Positions 10,906-22,289 of a stretch of DNA of 64,000 nucleotides are shown here, piece after piece. Each line of letters opens with the position of its first letter. The first letter of the stretch is position 1. This DNA is from Isoetes taiwanensis (taxonomy: Eukaryota > Streptophyta > Lycopodiopsida > Isoetales > Isoetaceae), in NCBI GenBank assembly GCA_021234155.1, contig JAJEKV010000273.1, positions 1 to 64,000 of the forward strand, given 5' to 3'. The notes beneath the pieces are model-generated. The model was given only the letters and a program-made list of their open reading frames with translations. It was not told where the DNA came from and did no database searches. The translations under genes and the position numbers were made by a program.

Positions 10906-11630
10906 TGCGCCAGGCGCGAGATTATATTAATATTCAAAAAATGAAATGTACATATTTTTTCTTGTGTCAAAATGCGCCAGGCGCGAGTTCTTTCCAAATT
11001 AACATAGGAGGCTGTACATATCTAACACAATGAGGTTGTACATATCTCTATAAAATGTCACAAAGGCCCACTTGATCAGCAAGATACCGACTCACGTGGC
11101 CACTGTACCACTCTGATATGACACCATCCTCCCATTCATTGGGAACGTCGAGTCTCCATATCAGAGTATCCCGTCGATCTCTGGCCTTCCTAATCATATC
11201 CTCATATTTAATTGTTGGCATGAGATATATCAAGAGCATGAGGAGTCGCATAAACCCCGTGATGCAATGGTAGCATTCCCATGGCCTTATATACAGACTA
11301 TCGAATGGCTTATCCACCTCTTTTTGTAGGTTTAGAACAACACAATTTAGAAGTATCTTGTACACAGTCCAGCGTTGATTGTCATCCAAAGGAAGTATAC
11401 TTGAACGAGAATCAGCCATGTGAAATGCACTAGAATGAGAGAAATTAACTAATTAGAAAATAATATTCCTCTCGCCAGAAAATAATTCGAAAGGTTTTAT
11501 GTTCAAAATGCGCCAGGTGCATTTTCTAGAGGTTGCATTTTTTTTAAGTTGTATTTCACACGCGCCTGGCGCGTTTTGAATAAACTTGCAGGAAATAGAA
11601 AGGCCAAACTCGAAATGCGCCAAGCGCGAA
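10906..11630. repeat. Five dispersed GCGCC(A)GGCGC palindromes
   Basis: Short GC-rich palindromes of the form TGCGCCAGGCGCGA occur in AT-rich DNA at 10906-10920, 10973-10987, 11509-11521 (GCGCCAGGTGC), 11561-11575 (CGCGCCTGGCGCG, opposite strand) and 11615-11630 (GCGCCAAGCGC). Three fall in the presumed intron at 11433-11698 of the leftward gene and two lie downstream of it. A related GGGCCAGGCGC occurs near 39565. Confidence 0.8.
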
Positions 11631-12138
11631 TTCGTCCATTCTAACATATCATACTATAGAAAAAAAAATAAGCATATGATATATAGATCTACTTACGGGC
11701 AGAGAGCATTACTCATCAGATTTTATGTGACAAAGACGTGAGCCACGAACTTGAACAACAAGGTTAATAGCATTTGTCAGCCTTGATATAGAGCTAAGGA
11801 TGTTTCTTAATGTGCTAATACGGAGTAACTCAGGAAAATTAATATAGCTTGGACCGTATAATTGCTTGAGATAAACCCAACCTAGATCGAGAGTGACACT
11901 GGGTGGTAGAGAATTTGACATTACATGTTGTTGAATATCTTTAGCATCTGTGAGACCTTCTTTCATTACATGAACTATGCAGCCAATATAGATAATGCAT
12001 TAGATCCTTCATATGGAATATCAACATATCTCCAAAGTAGAATGAACATTGTTGTATAAATACCAAGGTAATTGTCATATCATCAGATGTTGTGTATGGC
12101 AATGGTGATATTGAAGAAGACATCTGCCATGACCGCAA
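11048..12138 (-). pseudogene. Unrecognised leftward gene, probably decayed, with one well-formed intron
   Basis: Three open blocks lie in order on the minus strand: 12138-11941, 11966-11709 and 11419-11048. A consensus acceptor (TTTCTCTCATTCTAG) precedes the last block at about 11433 and a consensus donor (CCC then GTAAGT) follows the middle block near 11699. The last block, about 123 residues from MADSRSSILPLDDN, contains LQKEVDKPFDSLYIRPWE and ends VSRYLADQVGLCDIL. Frames do not join cleanly: the middle block ends in a stop just before the donor, and the first two overlap in different frames. I do not recognise the family. A captured exon set or a pseudogene is likelier than a working gene. 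Confidence 0.35.
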
Positions 12139-12779
12139 AATGTTTACCTCAGTGGACTAATTGTGTTGGATGTAGAATACTTGAAAACTTTTGAAAGCTT
12201 ATAAAAGCTTACAAAAGAAACTTGGTAAAAGTTGACCACCAAATTCACATGCAATGCACAGAACAAAACGAATTTGACTCCTGATCTTAACTCCTATTCC
12301 ATTTTAAGAACATTATCAGTACCCATATTGAATCCTTATTTGGTTCGGCATTCAAGAAAGTAAACATAATTACCTCAAAATAGAACTATATGCCTAGTTG
12401 CATCAACACCACAAAAAATCAGCAATATGCAATTGACTGCAAATGCACTACAATAGAAAAAAAGATGAACCTTTATATGCTTTATAGGCTGGATTGGACT
12501 CAATACATGGCACAAAAAACCAATTTTGATAATTTCAAATTTGCTATCCAGATCAATTGCCCTTCACATATATGCCAATATGAACTCAAAAAAGGTAATG
12601 ACAGAGCATTAAATATGGTGGATTCATCATCCCGAAATTTGCAGCAAGAGGTCAAAGGTCATTCCTGCAATGTGGATGAAAAGTAACACTAATTCTGTAG
12701 GATTAAATCCGGCAAAATGCTAGGTAAAACGGGAAGAATCAAGGATGGAACAGTAGAATCACCAGGTAAGAGAGAAGAA
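12139..12779. other. No gene seen
   Basis: AT-rich sequence. Open frames here (for example 12390-12686) show no recognisable motif. Confidence 0.6.
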
Positions 12780-13567
12780 TGGCATGGTAAAAATTGTTGT
12801 CGCAAAAGACAAAACGTTTAACATTCCTTAGCGTTTGACGATGTTGAAAAGAGCATTGCACTACATGGTTTGCCCGTTGGGCTGTGCAACCAGAGCACTG
12901 CCTGATGCTTGCCAGTTCTGATCCTGAGCTTTTGCAACAATATCTCAATGGTCGTTTTTCTCAAAAGATATGGGACGCAGTTACTTTGGCCCAAGTGAAA
13001 AGTGGTCATTATTATGCACACATAAATCCCACCTTGGCACTGTGGCTCCAAGCTTATTTGTTTTGCTTCATTGTCCAGGAACAAGCTTGTAGCTGTGCAT
13101 CAATTCATACGGGTCCCGCTGTGTTACCGATTGAGACGGTAGATGGGGGCCGCGAATTGACGCGAAGCGAGACTATGTGCATTGCGATTCTGAGGTTATT
13201 GAAGATGAAAGCCATACTCTTCCGAGTTGCCCCTTTTGAGATAGTCAGAAATCATTTTTGACCTTAGCATTCCATTCCACGCTTCCACAACTTCTCAGAG
13301 CACCATCTGTGCATGACTTGGCATTATACATACTTGAGGTTCTAGATAAACGTCTGCAATTACTGAGCCCTCAGTAGTCATTATCTCCGCTTGTCTAGTA
13401 TCATCATTACTGCAAAGGGTTTTCCCTTGAAAACCTTGCGAGGCAGGGGTTTTTTAATCCTAGTAGTAATGATTGTACTAGCCCATTGTATGGGTCCCAT
13501 GACCTATTGGTCTCCTTGGACGTTAAAAAAACTATTCTATTCTATTCTATTCTATTCTATTCTATTC
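12780..13567 (+). mobile_element. Non-L1 LINE, 5'-truncated, with (TTCTA)n tail
   Basis: The end of a LINE protein is recognisable across frames: VIEDESHTLPSCPF at 13192-13233, then LRAPSVHDLALYILEVLDKR and a stop near 13377. The IEDESHT block also occurs in copies at 31896-32397 and 41450-42350. The C-terminal pattern (IETxxxRxxxRxxRxC then IEDExH) is like zinc-knuckle ends of Jockey/CR1/RTE-related LINEs rather than plant L1; this is a pattern judgement. A conserved 3' UTR (GAAAACC, AGGCAGGGGTTTTTTAATCC, TATTGGTCTCC) leads into (TTCTA)n at 13538-13566. No target duplication was identified. Confidence 0.75.
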
Positions 13568-13962
13568 CTTAAAATATTTGTTGAACATGGCAACACGCTA
13601 TTGGCTGTCGTAGCTGAATTGCTGTTATCTTATATTTATGTTTATCATGATGAGTCTTCAATTTCTAATAGCCACAGCTTTTGGTGAACCCAATTTTTGA
13701 ATAATCTATATTAATACAATGACACCCTAGATCATTTATGTTGGAAACGAAGAAAAAAATAAAAACCTTATTTCTCTAATACATTGCTGAAGCATCAAAA
13801 AGCATATCTTCATTTTTCAAGATGCTAAATGCTTGTCTAGCCACTAGCATCAGCAAAAACCTTAGCAAAACAAACAACAATAATCAAGGATGAGAATTAG
13901 AGATAGCAACATTGGAAATGCATGTACAAATATAAACAACAAGCTACAGACAGGAAAACAAA
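13568..13962. other. No gene seen
   Basis: AT-rich, non-repetitive. No motif recognised. Confidence 0.6.
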
Positions 13963-14072
13963 AGCAGCAAGAAAGGAGATCTTTACAAGTGCACCAAAAA
14001 GCTCATATCTATTCATAAGCAGCAAGAAAGGAGATCTTTACAAGTGCACCAAAAAGCTCCTATCTATTCATC
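13963..14072. repeat. 55-base tandem duplication
   Basis: AGCAGCAAGAAAGGAGATCT begins at 13963 and again at 14018. The two 55-base units are nearly identical through CTATTCAT. Confidence 0.9.
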
Positions 14073-14132
14073 ATCTCTGGATCCTCCTCACTTTCATATC
14101 CTACTTGAATGATCCTAGGACCGTTTACACCT

Positions 14133-14292
14133 CGTAATGTTCGGGCAGAGGCTATTTCGCCTAATTACAGACCCAGATTATCTCTGATAATGGCCTCCTC
14201 TCTTGGCCTCTATAAAGTTGCGATGATTCTGAAGAAATCGTTGCTTGCTTCCACTCCAGTAAGCTAAATAGCCTCTGCCCGGAAGCATTACG
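14133..14292. mobile_element. Small MITE-like element with about 25-base terminal inverted repeats
   Basis: The left end CGTAATGTTCGGGCAGAGGC (14133 on) is matched by an inverted right end finishing at 14292, with a small gap in the arms. The 160-base element has no coding capacity. No clear target duplication was seen. Confidence 0.6.
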
Positions 14293-14298
14293 TTAGAG

Positions 14299-14397
14299 AA
14301 TGTGCCAGGGCAGGCAATTTCACCTGGCTCGGGCCTTGGCTCGCTAGCGATTCGCCCAGGCCCTTACTAGGCTTAAATTGCCGCCTACGCACATTAT
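14299..14397. repeat. 99-base imperfect palindrome centred on GCTAGC
   Basis: Arms of about 47 bases pair around GCTAGC at 14343-14348. Paired blocks include AATGTGC with GCACATT, GGCAATTT with AAATTGCC and GGGCCT with AGGCCC. It abuts the MITE-like element at 14133-14292. It could be a miRNA-like precursor or another foldback; no known miRNA was recognised. Confidence 0.7.
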
Positions 14398-15517
14398 CTA
14401 TATCAAAATGCCTTCCTTCCAGCATCCTAGACACTCACATGCTGTAACATTGAGGAAAATAGATATTCATATTGCACAAGATTGATTAAGACAAGTAGCA
14501 TCACCTATAGTAAGTACTATTAATTAAAGAGCATCCAGTGTTTTTGCACAGATTTGAGAACCTTTTCCACCCTCCCTTGCAAATGACAGCAGAGTTGATA
14601 GCTCGGGAGGCATTTTTGCCAAGTCATGTTCAGCATAAACTTGGAAAACATGCTTTATTATTATGGACTAATATAATCTAAATTTACCTGCCATTTCAAA
14701 ATGTTAAATAACCTGGCTACCAGCAACTGGCAGGAGCAAACATAGCCAAAGCAAGTCAAAAGAATAAAGAAGACTTTGGTTTTCATGTTCGGCATCAAAA
14801 CAGCAATTACGAGCAATACCAATAACCTAAAACCAACAACCAATTTCAGTTGCATCATGTTGCAATGCTCCTCCTTGCAAAACTATTGTTTACCACAAAA
14901 AATGTAAAAGCAGGCATGAATGCAATAAATACAGAATCCTCTTGAGGATCAATGCAATGACTCCGATAGGTTGGACAATTCTATGTAAGAGCATATAGAT
15001 ATATCTGAATCGCAATCAAATTTCAAAATAGAATGCCTCAAAACAAATTTCAAGTCTATTATTTCAATATCATCTTCCATATTGTTGCCCTTCCCACACC
15101 TTAAAATGCCTTATCTTCAATGTGACGAAGCACCATTGCCTGTCATCCCGACACAAACTGCAATCATCCTTACCCCAAGATGCAGTGCCCAGAAGGGAGC
15201 ACACCTCCAAGACGTAGATAATGATATGATAACTTATCTTGTCCCCTACGATACTCCAAAGTTTCTGTCAAATATGGCCAAAGCAATTACCAGAACTATA
15301 AACATTTATTCAAGTGTTCCCAAAACGAAATCTCCTTTGAAAATAAATGGCAAGGCAGAAGGACTAAAAGATCAAGAGCTTCTTGTCACAGCAGTAAGGT
15401 TAGTCGGTCTTCAACGTAGCCTTTATATGCACCTAGCCGTTGTGCCCCGACATCACCTAATTTGTAACAGATACCTTCAATCTGTAAATCTTACAAAAAT
15501 AGAGTTCTTTTGCTTAC
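14398..15517. other. No gene seen; downstream flank of the E2 pseudogene
   Basis: AT-rich. An open frame at 15082-15549 on the plus strand lies opposite the E2 pseudogene and has no recognisable motif. Further E2 exons, if present, should lie here on the minus strand, but none was recognised. Confidence 0.5.
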
Positions 15518-16135
15518 CATCCACCATTCCGTCATTTACTCTGGAATGACATGTTTCTCACCTGGAACAAGGACATAAATAATGTTGTCAACATAATATC
15601 ACAAGGAATATGCACCCAGTTTCACTTTTTCTCACCAATAAAAATAAACTTACTTGTACCAACAGTCAGTATGCAGGAGGATTAATGATTCCACAGAACT
15701 GCTGAATTCCAAATGGCCCACCCAAGTTTGAGACAGTAAATGTTCCATCCTGCATTCAAAAAGAGAACAATGCACTTACTATATGTGCAATAAATATCTT
15801 TTATTCAATTACGTTACACACAAACCTCATAGTCTGTTTGTAATAATATTGTATAAGAAAGTTGAGGTAGAAATATGGAATGTTGTATTAGGATCTGATG
15901 AATGCAATCTAATTTCTTTCCAAAAATAAAAAAATTGCAGAGATATCCAAGGTAACGTACCTTGTGGGCGAGCGTATCTGCACCCAGCCGGGCAGAAGGG
16001 GCCAGATCGTCCGGCATTTTGGCATATGAAAATGGGCATGAGCATTCCATTGTCCAGCAAAATGAGGCCGACCAGAGGAACTTGTAATACGCAAGCCCCA
16101 TTGTCACCCTGTGCCACGGAATCGCCATAGCCTAG
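15518..16135 (-). pseudogene. Pyruvate dehydrogenase E2 (dihydrolipoamide acetyltransferase) pseudogene, three exons
   Basis: Mitochondrial-type E2 transfers acetyl groups from lipoyl to CoA. Exon 2 of this fragment (15654-15749) is flanked by a TGCAG acceptor and GTAAGT donor. It reads GTFTVSNLGGPFGIQQFC then GIINPP, a signature of the catalytic domain; a small deletion then shifts the frame before GILTVGT. Upstream, 15961-16135 reads DNGMLMPIF and, in another frame, LGADTLAHK ending at a GTACGT donor, matching the DNG(L/M)xVP..LAxxAR stretch. Downstream, 15518-15561 reads GEKHVIP then, after a one-base shift, VNDGMVD. The lipoyl and E1-binding domains and the catalytic His-Asp block (DHRVxDG) were not found. 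Retained introns argue against a processed pseudogene; a DNA-level capture is likely. Confidence 0.8.
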
Positions 16136-16920
16136 AAAGCTCTGCCATAGACAATACACCCTTTTTAAGAATATGGGCCAACGAATACTGTGATATGCAA
16201 ACATATATACACTATGAATCCAGATTCTAATAGAGCAACCATTTATCGTGCATGGCTGCTCTTTCCCGATATCTCTAAAATGAATGAGGGTAAAAGCATG
16301 AAAGGGTGTACATACATCGTACTGAATTGAAGGACGAATTTGTGCTTTTTTGGGGTACATTTTAGATGTACATCAAGATACTCTGGTTTGTCGTTTTGTG
16401 TCAGGTTTGCAATGATTGCAAGATCATCCCTGACAATGCCCCCGAAATTCTTGGTGAACCACCGAACCAATTCGAATGGATCCGTCCCTCCCTTTCTGAA
16501 ATCACCCCCTTTCACAGAACGAACACCGAACGAATCTACAAGAAATACAAATCAATTTCAATCTGTTCATGGAGGGTGATAATTCCAATGGAAGTGGTGG
16601 TTCTAAGTGCAAGGATGCCGACATTGGACAGTGTTATGCCACAAAACAAATAAAGCAGCGTGTTGACAGGTCGGTGGATTGCATCCTCAGTTGCTTGCAA
16701 ACGCTTCGTCCAGATCAAAGATTAGTTTTTTGTGCTCATTTGTTGCAAGATGATAGGCATACAGTTCGTGCTCAGCTTTCTTGTAATATATTCTGGAATA
16801 GGACTAATATAAGGAATTTCTTCTAAATATAATTTGTTCTCTATTTTCGAATAGAACCATCTTTTGCTTTCTCAAATCTTATTGAACAGACACACTTTAA
16901 CTTGATTTTTATATATAACA
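16136..16920. other. Unassigned; unrecognised open frame on the minus strand
   Basis: A 90-codon minus-strand frame (16515-16243) includes FELVRWFTKNFGGIVRDDLA and looks protein-like, but I do not recognise it. It lies just upstream of the E2 fragments on the same strand and could be another captured exon or chance. Confidence 0.3.
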
Positions 16921-19624
16921 CTAGAAAATTGCCCACCTTCGGTGGGCATTCATGTGGTTGCTTCCATAGTGTAATGTTAACAATGTGTTGGCTAAAACGT
17001 TAAGGCTATTGAAGAAGAAGAAGCTAGAGGGGCTGCAGTAAGATCCAAAACTAAGTGGTATACAGAAGCAGATCATGAAAATTCCAAATACTTCTTCAGG
17101 CTTGCAGGAGCCCGTTTGGCTGAGAATAGTATCACATCTATTACTGACGACCAACAGAATAAGTTTGATTCAAGTGATGGGATTGGTTCATATGTTAAGA
17201 AAAGCTTTCAGAAAATGTTCAAGGAGGACCCTCTCCCCAATGATTATGAGTCAGTACTCCAAAACTGGTTGACAAAGATACATTGGGGGGCCAAAATCTC
17301 GCAAGCTGACAACACGAATTTAATGTATGATTTAGGGGATGATGAAATCTTCAGGACTCTTCGGCCACAGAAGCTGAATGAGTGGAGGCCCATTGCCTTG
17401 ACCAATGTACTGTACAAGGTTATTATGAAAATAATTGCCAACCGACTAAAGCCTATCCTTGGTAAGGTTATTGGGAATGAACAAACAATTTTCTTACCAG
17501 GGAGACATATTCTGGATAACTTCATTGCAGCTAGAGAGGGCCTGCACTGGTGTAGGCTTTCTAAACAAAATTCTGTTTTTTGTTAAAATGGATTTCCATA
17601 AAGCTTACGATACCCTTCGCTGGAGGGGTCTTCGAGATATTATGCTCCATACGGGTTTTAGTACCTCATTTGTGGAGCTTTCTTTGGCCTGAACAAGCTT
17701 GTTTCAGCTTCAATTCTTATCAATGAGCAGCCCTCTGGTCTGCTTGAGCTAAGAAAAGGAATTAGACAAGGTTGCCCCCTGGCTCTCTATCTCTTATTAA
17801 TCATTGCCAATTTACTTTCCAGAATGGTGGAATTTAAAGTTTTTGAGGGCACCCTCTCTGGTCTTCAGCTTCCAGAATACCAGGACAAGCTCACAATTAT
17901 GCAGTATGCAGATGATACTTTCATCTTTCTTAGATTTGATGATTCCAGTTTTGAGTCCTTCCATGAAGTGCTAGGTACATTTGAAAAGATATCGGGGATA
18001 GAGCTCAATGTATCCAAGTGTGCTGTTGTATGGACCTTTGAAACCGACATTATCCTAGAGTGAAAAATCTTGGCTTTCAAGTTCTGAAGGATAAGGCTAC
18101 GAAGCTGCTTGGTCTGCCCTTATCCTCTCTGAAAACTTAAAAGGTATATGGACACCCATCTTGGATCATCTAAGGAAAAAATCAATCTATGGTCAGCCAA
18201 CAGCCTATCCATTGCCGGAAGGATAGCAGTTGCTAAGGCTACTCTAGCTGCTTTCCATGTCTATTACTCCTCAGCTATTGTTGCTCAGAAGGGTGTCTAC
18301 AATCAAATCCAAACCATTATCAGGAAATTCATATGGAAGAGCATTACATGGTATCACCTCCCCCGCTTTGCACTTTATCATGTATTGGCTCCAGCGTACA
18401 CTAAAAGGTAAGCCATCTTTACCCCGTGATGAAGTTGGTTCCTTCTTCTTTAGCTATAAAATAGCCCCAGACACATCTCCAATTATGCGAAAGCTACTTG
18501 AAGCCTGGTTGGAAGTTCAAAAACTATTCGAGCCTATGGATGCACCCAAGGAGGCTGGTAACTTGAGTAGTTTTTGGAACACGAAGATATGGTCGAGAAA
18601 CAGCCTCCCCCTAGCTCTTACACACCCCCTATTTTCATTAAATGGAGGAAATCAGGAGTTACTAAAGTGGGGCATCTATGGGATGGTGAGAGATGATTCT
18701 CCTGATCCCACTTTAGGAACAAGGTGCATAATGCAGGCAAGGGAGATAGAAAGATCTTTCGGTATATTCGGTGTACTTTAGAGATCCTCTAAGGTAAGGA
18801 TGGCCCCAATGACCGATGGAGTTGTGAGCAGAAAGAAAAATATATTGTCAGTACTCTTTACAGTCTTGTTTGTCCAGGCTCTCCTGAAAAGGCTGCTGAT
18901 AGGTTAGGAGTTGGAATTATTCAAGCTAGACAATTACTAGCCAATTCATGGGATATCCTATGCTCTAATAGGTTGCAATTCTTCAGATGGATAGCACTGC
19001 AAGGGGGACTCAACACTATGTATAGGCTTTTTCAAAAGGGGATCCTTCTTACCATAGGTGCCCTCTTGGTTGCAATAGTAGAGAAACCCTCACACACTTA
19101 TTCTTTTGTCCCAAAGTACAGAACTTCTGGGAATGGGTATGTCCTCTTATAGGTATTGATATGTTACAATGGTCAGGAATATTGATGGCATCAGATGGGA
19201 AAATTATTTTGGCATCTCTTGTCAACATAGCCATGTGGGCTATATGGAAACATAGATGTGGAACTGCTTTGGGCCGACAAGAGCTTTCTCTGAACAAGCT
19301 GAAAAATATTTTCAATATGGAGGTGGCCCCAATGGCTTTAGCCCATCATCGAAAATTTGGTCGCTATTACAATAAAGTTCTGGACAGGATTGGCAGAATT
19401 CAAGGATTTTACATATTCTTCAAGTGTCATTGGTTAGCTGAAGATGATCATAGTCTGGATTTACAAAGGCCTCTCCATGTTTGATTTGTTAACAGTATTA
19501 CATCCGCAACTATCCCCATATAGGGGTACATTGTACAAATATTGAATATGTTAATTAATATATCATACTCTTACCATAAAAAAAATAATAATAAATAAAC
19601 GTTACGACGTATAATTGTTAAAGA
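16921..19624 (-). mobile_element. Candidate Helitron on the minus strand enclosing a LINE copy
   Basis: The 3' terminus is clear. On the minus strand a 7-base stem hairpin GCCCACC-GAA-GGTGGGC (16947-16931) is followed by a 6-base spacer and CTAG (16924-16921), with T as the next base. The 5' end is tentative: the minus strand reads A then TCTTTAACAATTATAC from 19624, similar in style to the TCTTTATATTATAAT start of the Helitron at 51092. If both are right the element is 2704 bases, non-autonomous, with an L1 LINE fragment as cargo. No Rep/helicase was seen. Confidence 0.45.
16985..19483 (+). mobile_element. L1-type LINE remnant (reverse transcriptase to zf-RVT end)
   Basis: The sequence begins inside ORF2 with KWYTEADHENSKYFFRLAGA (about 17050-17110). 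It continues through DDEIFRTLRPQKLNEWRPIA (an internal deletion lies here), NRLKPILGKVIGNEQTIF, then KMDFHKAYDTLRW near 17590, GIRQGCPLALYL near 17760 and the catalytic QYADD at 17902-17916. The zf-RVT part (18960-19250) has FFRWIALQGG, then CPLGC..ETLTHLFFCPK across frames, then WAIWKHRCGTALGR. Several stops and frameshifts kill it. An A/TAA-rich stretch at 19577-19600 may be the 3' tail. Confidence 0.85.
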
Positions 19625-20169
19625 TTTCAATCTAAAGGCCAGAAAATTATAGATGTAAAAGATACAAAGCTAACACACGGTTGGCTTTAGATAGTGTCGT
19701 CTTTGAGAGGAGGAGAGTAAATTGACGTGTGAAATATGTTGAATAATTGTGCTATGAAGTCAGATACATGCACTTTGTGCATGAAGTATGTAATTATATA
19801 AGATGTACGATTAAAACAAACCAATAAGAATGTGCAAATTAGCATCCTACCTAAACCATTACAAAAAGCAGACATGAAGGTTGTAATCGTAAGAACTGTG
19901 TAGGCTAGCTCCGTACATTCTACCATTAAACACAATCTTGCAATTCAATATTTCATGTCTATGTTTTGATTATGTTGAGGTAAAACATCATGGAAATATT
20001 AATTTGCGTCAAGATGTGGTGCAGTGTGAAATCATTTTTAAGATTAAGAAGAACTTATGAAGGTGAAGTCGAATGTTCCTTCACTCAAATGAACACCAAA
20101 AAAAGCATCTTTAAAGTTTTTCCATAAAAGTTAGAATTTGTTTTATTTCCCTTCCTTCCTTGTGATTGA
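19625..20169. other. No gene seen
   Basis: AT-rich. No motif or repeat recognised. Confidence 0.6.
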
Positions 20170-20805
20170 ATTGTGCTTTTTAGCAATTAATATTTAGGCC
20201 CATAACATTTACCTATGTTTGCGTTAGTTAGGGCCCGAAGGGCCCAAAATTGTTTTTAATATAACAATCAACACACAACTACCATTAACATTATTAACAC
20301 AAACCATTGCATTTAACATATTTTAATTAAAATCCCCCTTAAACCCCCTTTGGTTTGGGTGCATATTCACACGGGGGGTTACTCCGGGCAACGAGAGCTG
20401 TCGGATGGGCATATTTGCCCTTTATTCCAAGATCTGGACCGTACATAGCAATCCTCGTTTGTGGGGTATGCATGTATAAATTTTTATATACTGTATATCA
20501 AGGTTTGCAAAATACTATAAGGTTTGAGAGAATGTACTTCATGGTGTTAATTTTGTACATGTGTTGTAAATATGTTTTTGAGCTCTCCGCCCTAATGCTT
20601 GGGTGTGAATATGCACCCAAACCAAAGGGGGTTTATGGGGGATTTTAATTAAAATATGTTAAATGCAATGGTTTGTGTTAATAATGTTAATGGTAGTTGT
20701 GTGTTGATTGTTATATTAAGATAAGATAAGATAAGATAAATTTTTACGTAACGCAAACATAGGTAAATGTTATGGGCCTAAATATTAATTGCTAAAAAGC
20801 ACAAT
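20170..20805. mobile_element. Foldback element with about 200-base inverted arms
   Basis: The left arm (20170-20372, beginning ATTGTGCTTTTTAGCAATTA) is closely matched in inverse by the right arm (20602-20805). The inner ends are TGGTTTGGGTGCATATTCAC and its complement. About 230 bases of unique DNA lie between. The arms differ at one place: the left has GGGCCCGAAGGGCCC (20231-20245) where the right has (AGATA)n at about 20716-20738. No coding capacity or clear target duplication was found. Confidence 0.85.
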
Positions 20806-21925
20806 AACATCAAGATAAACAAATTATTCCCATTGCAAACAACTATGACTACATTTTGTAATCTCAATTCCCTGCTAATCCAAAGAATTTGGAGCCTTAT
20901 TCTGGCCCAGTATGCAGTATTTCATGGTGAAACTATACACTAGTTCATCCCATAAGCAATTGTCATGCTAAACTGAAGTGTTCAACCAAGCTGAGAAATG
21001 TGTACATCCCTATAAGTTGGGGGGCTTCCCACATCTTTGAAGCCGCATCTATCTTATAACTGTATCCAGGCACCCCAATCATCTTGTACTGGAATAAACT
21101 GTCTGCATATGTTATGCTTAAATTGTTGAAGACAAAACAAGAAGAAGAGCTACCCGAGTTCTTCCTTTCACCAAAGCATAGGCTCTAGAGACAAAGTGCC
21201 TCCACACCATAGCAGATCTTCTATCTGATGATATTACAAGTGATGATTGCACACAATCATGAAATAAGCAAATGCCACAAAAATATTATGCAACCATCAC
21301 AAATGCGAGGAGAAACATGTCCAAGAAAATTGAAAGGTCTTGAATGTAAAAACAACCAATTCTATGAACAGAGCAATAGAAATAAGGAATTGAAGTAGTA
21401 TGATACAGATCCAGAAATATGTTGTTGCAAGTCTCTTCCACAATTTGGGAACATTAGAAAGAAATCTCACAAACACCAATCTTCGCCCAAGATAGGCCAT
21501 TGCAACTCCACAAGGAACCATTAATTTACAAAGTTAAGCCAAACAAAGTACAAAAAAGGGCAATTGGAATATATTGGCCACAATATTGTCTGGAACTTTG
21601 ACATAAAAGATCCTGGTGCTTCTTGACCTCTTCAATCTGCTTCTGCAAGACCTCACAGAAATAAGGGAAGGGGATGGGAATCCCCACCACAATATTCCTG
21701 GCAAATTATTTAGTGGGAAAAAAGATGAATGAGCCAAACATAACTTGTGATCACATGCTTTATTACAAGACTGGTTACAACATACAGATGAGAATGAAAA
21801 ATATAACCTGGGGGATGAAAGAAAGAATGTGAAACACCAACCCTTCACTTGCTTGGCTTGATTGATGCTTAACTTGCGGCCACCATGCTGAATCCTTAAG
21901 AATCTCAAGTCGCATTAACAACAAA
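20806..21925. other. No gene seen
   Basis: Short open frames only. No motif recognised. Confidence 0.55.
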
Positions 21926-22289
21926 GTTTAAAATGAAACGCACTTATTTGCTGGAAACGCACCTCAAAAGGAATCTTTGAAAGATTCCCTAAAATTCCCT
22001 TAAAAAAGTCCATTTTTAAGATTTTTTTGTGACAGGTGTGACAATTTAAGTAATTTAGGTACCATTTTTGAGGGGTTGATTGAACATAACTTTCATGCAA
22101 AAATTTCAAATAGCAATTTTCATCCTCCTAAACTAGAACAAAAAATAATTACTTTTATAAAGTGTAGCAAAAAAAGGGGCAATTAAAAAATAGCAAGGGT
22201 AATAGAGTGACAAAGAAGTGATATATTCATGGTTGTGAAAATTGTACAAAATTATGAACAAAATTGTCAAAAAATATAGAACATTTTGA

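Noticed and set aside
15082-15549. A 155-codon plus-strand frame
   Set aside because: No motif, and it lies opposite the E2 pseudogene exon.
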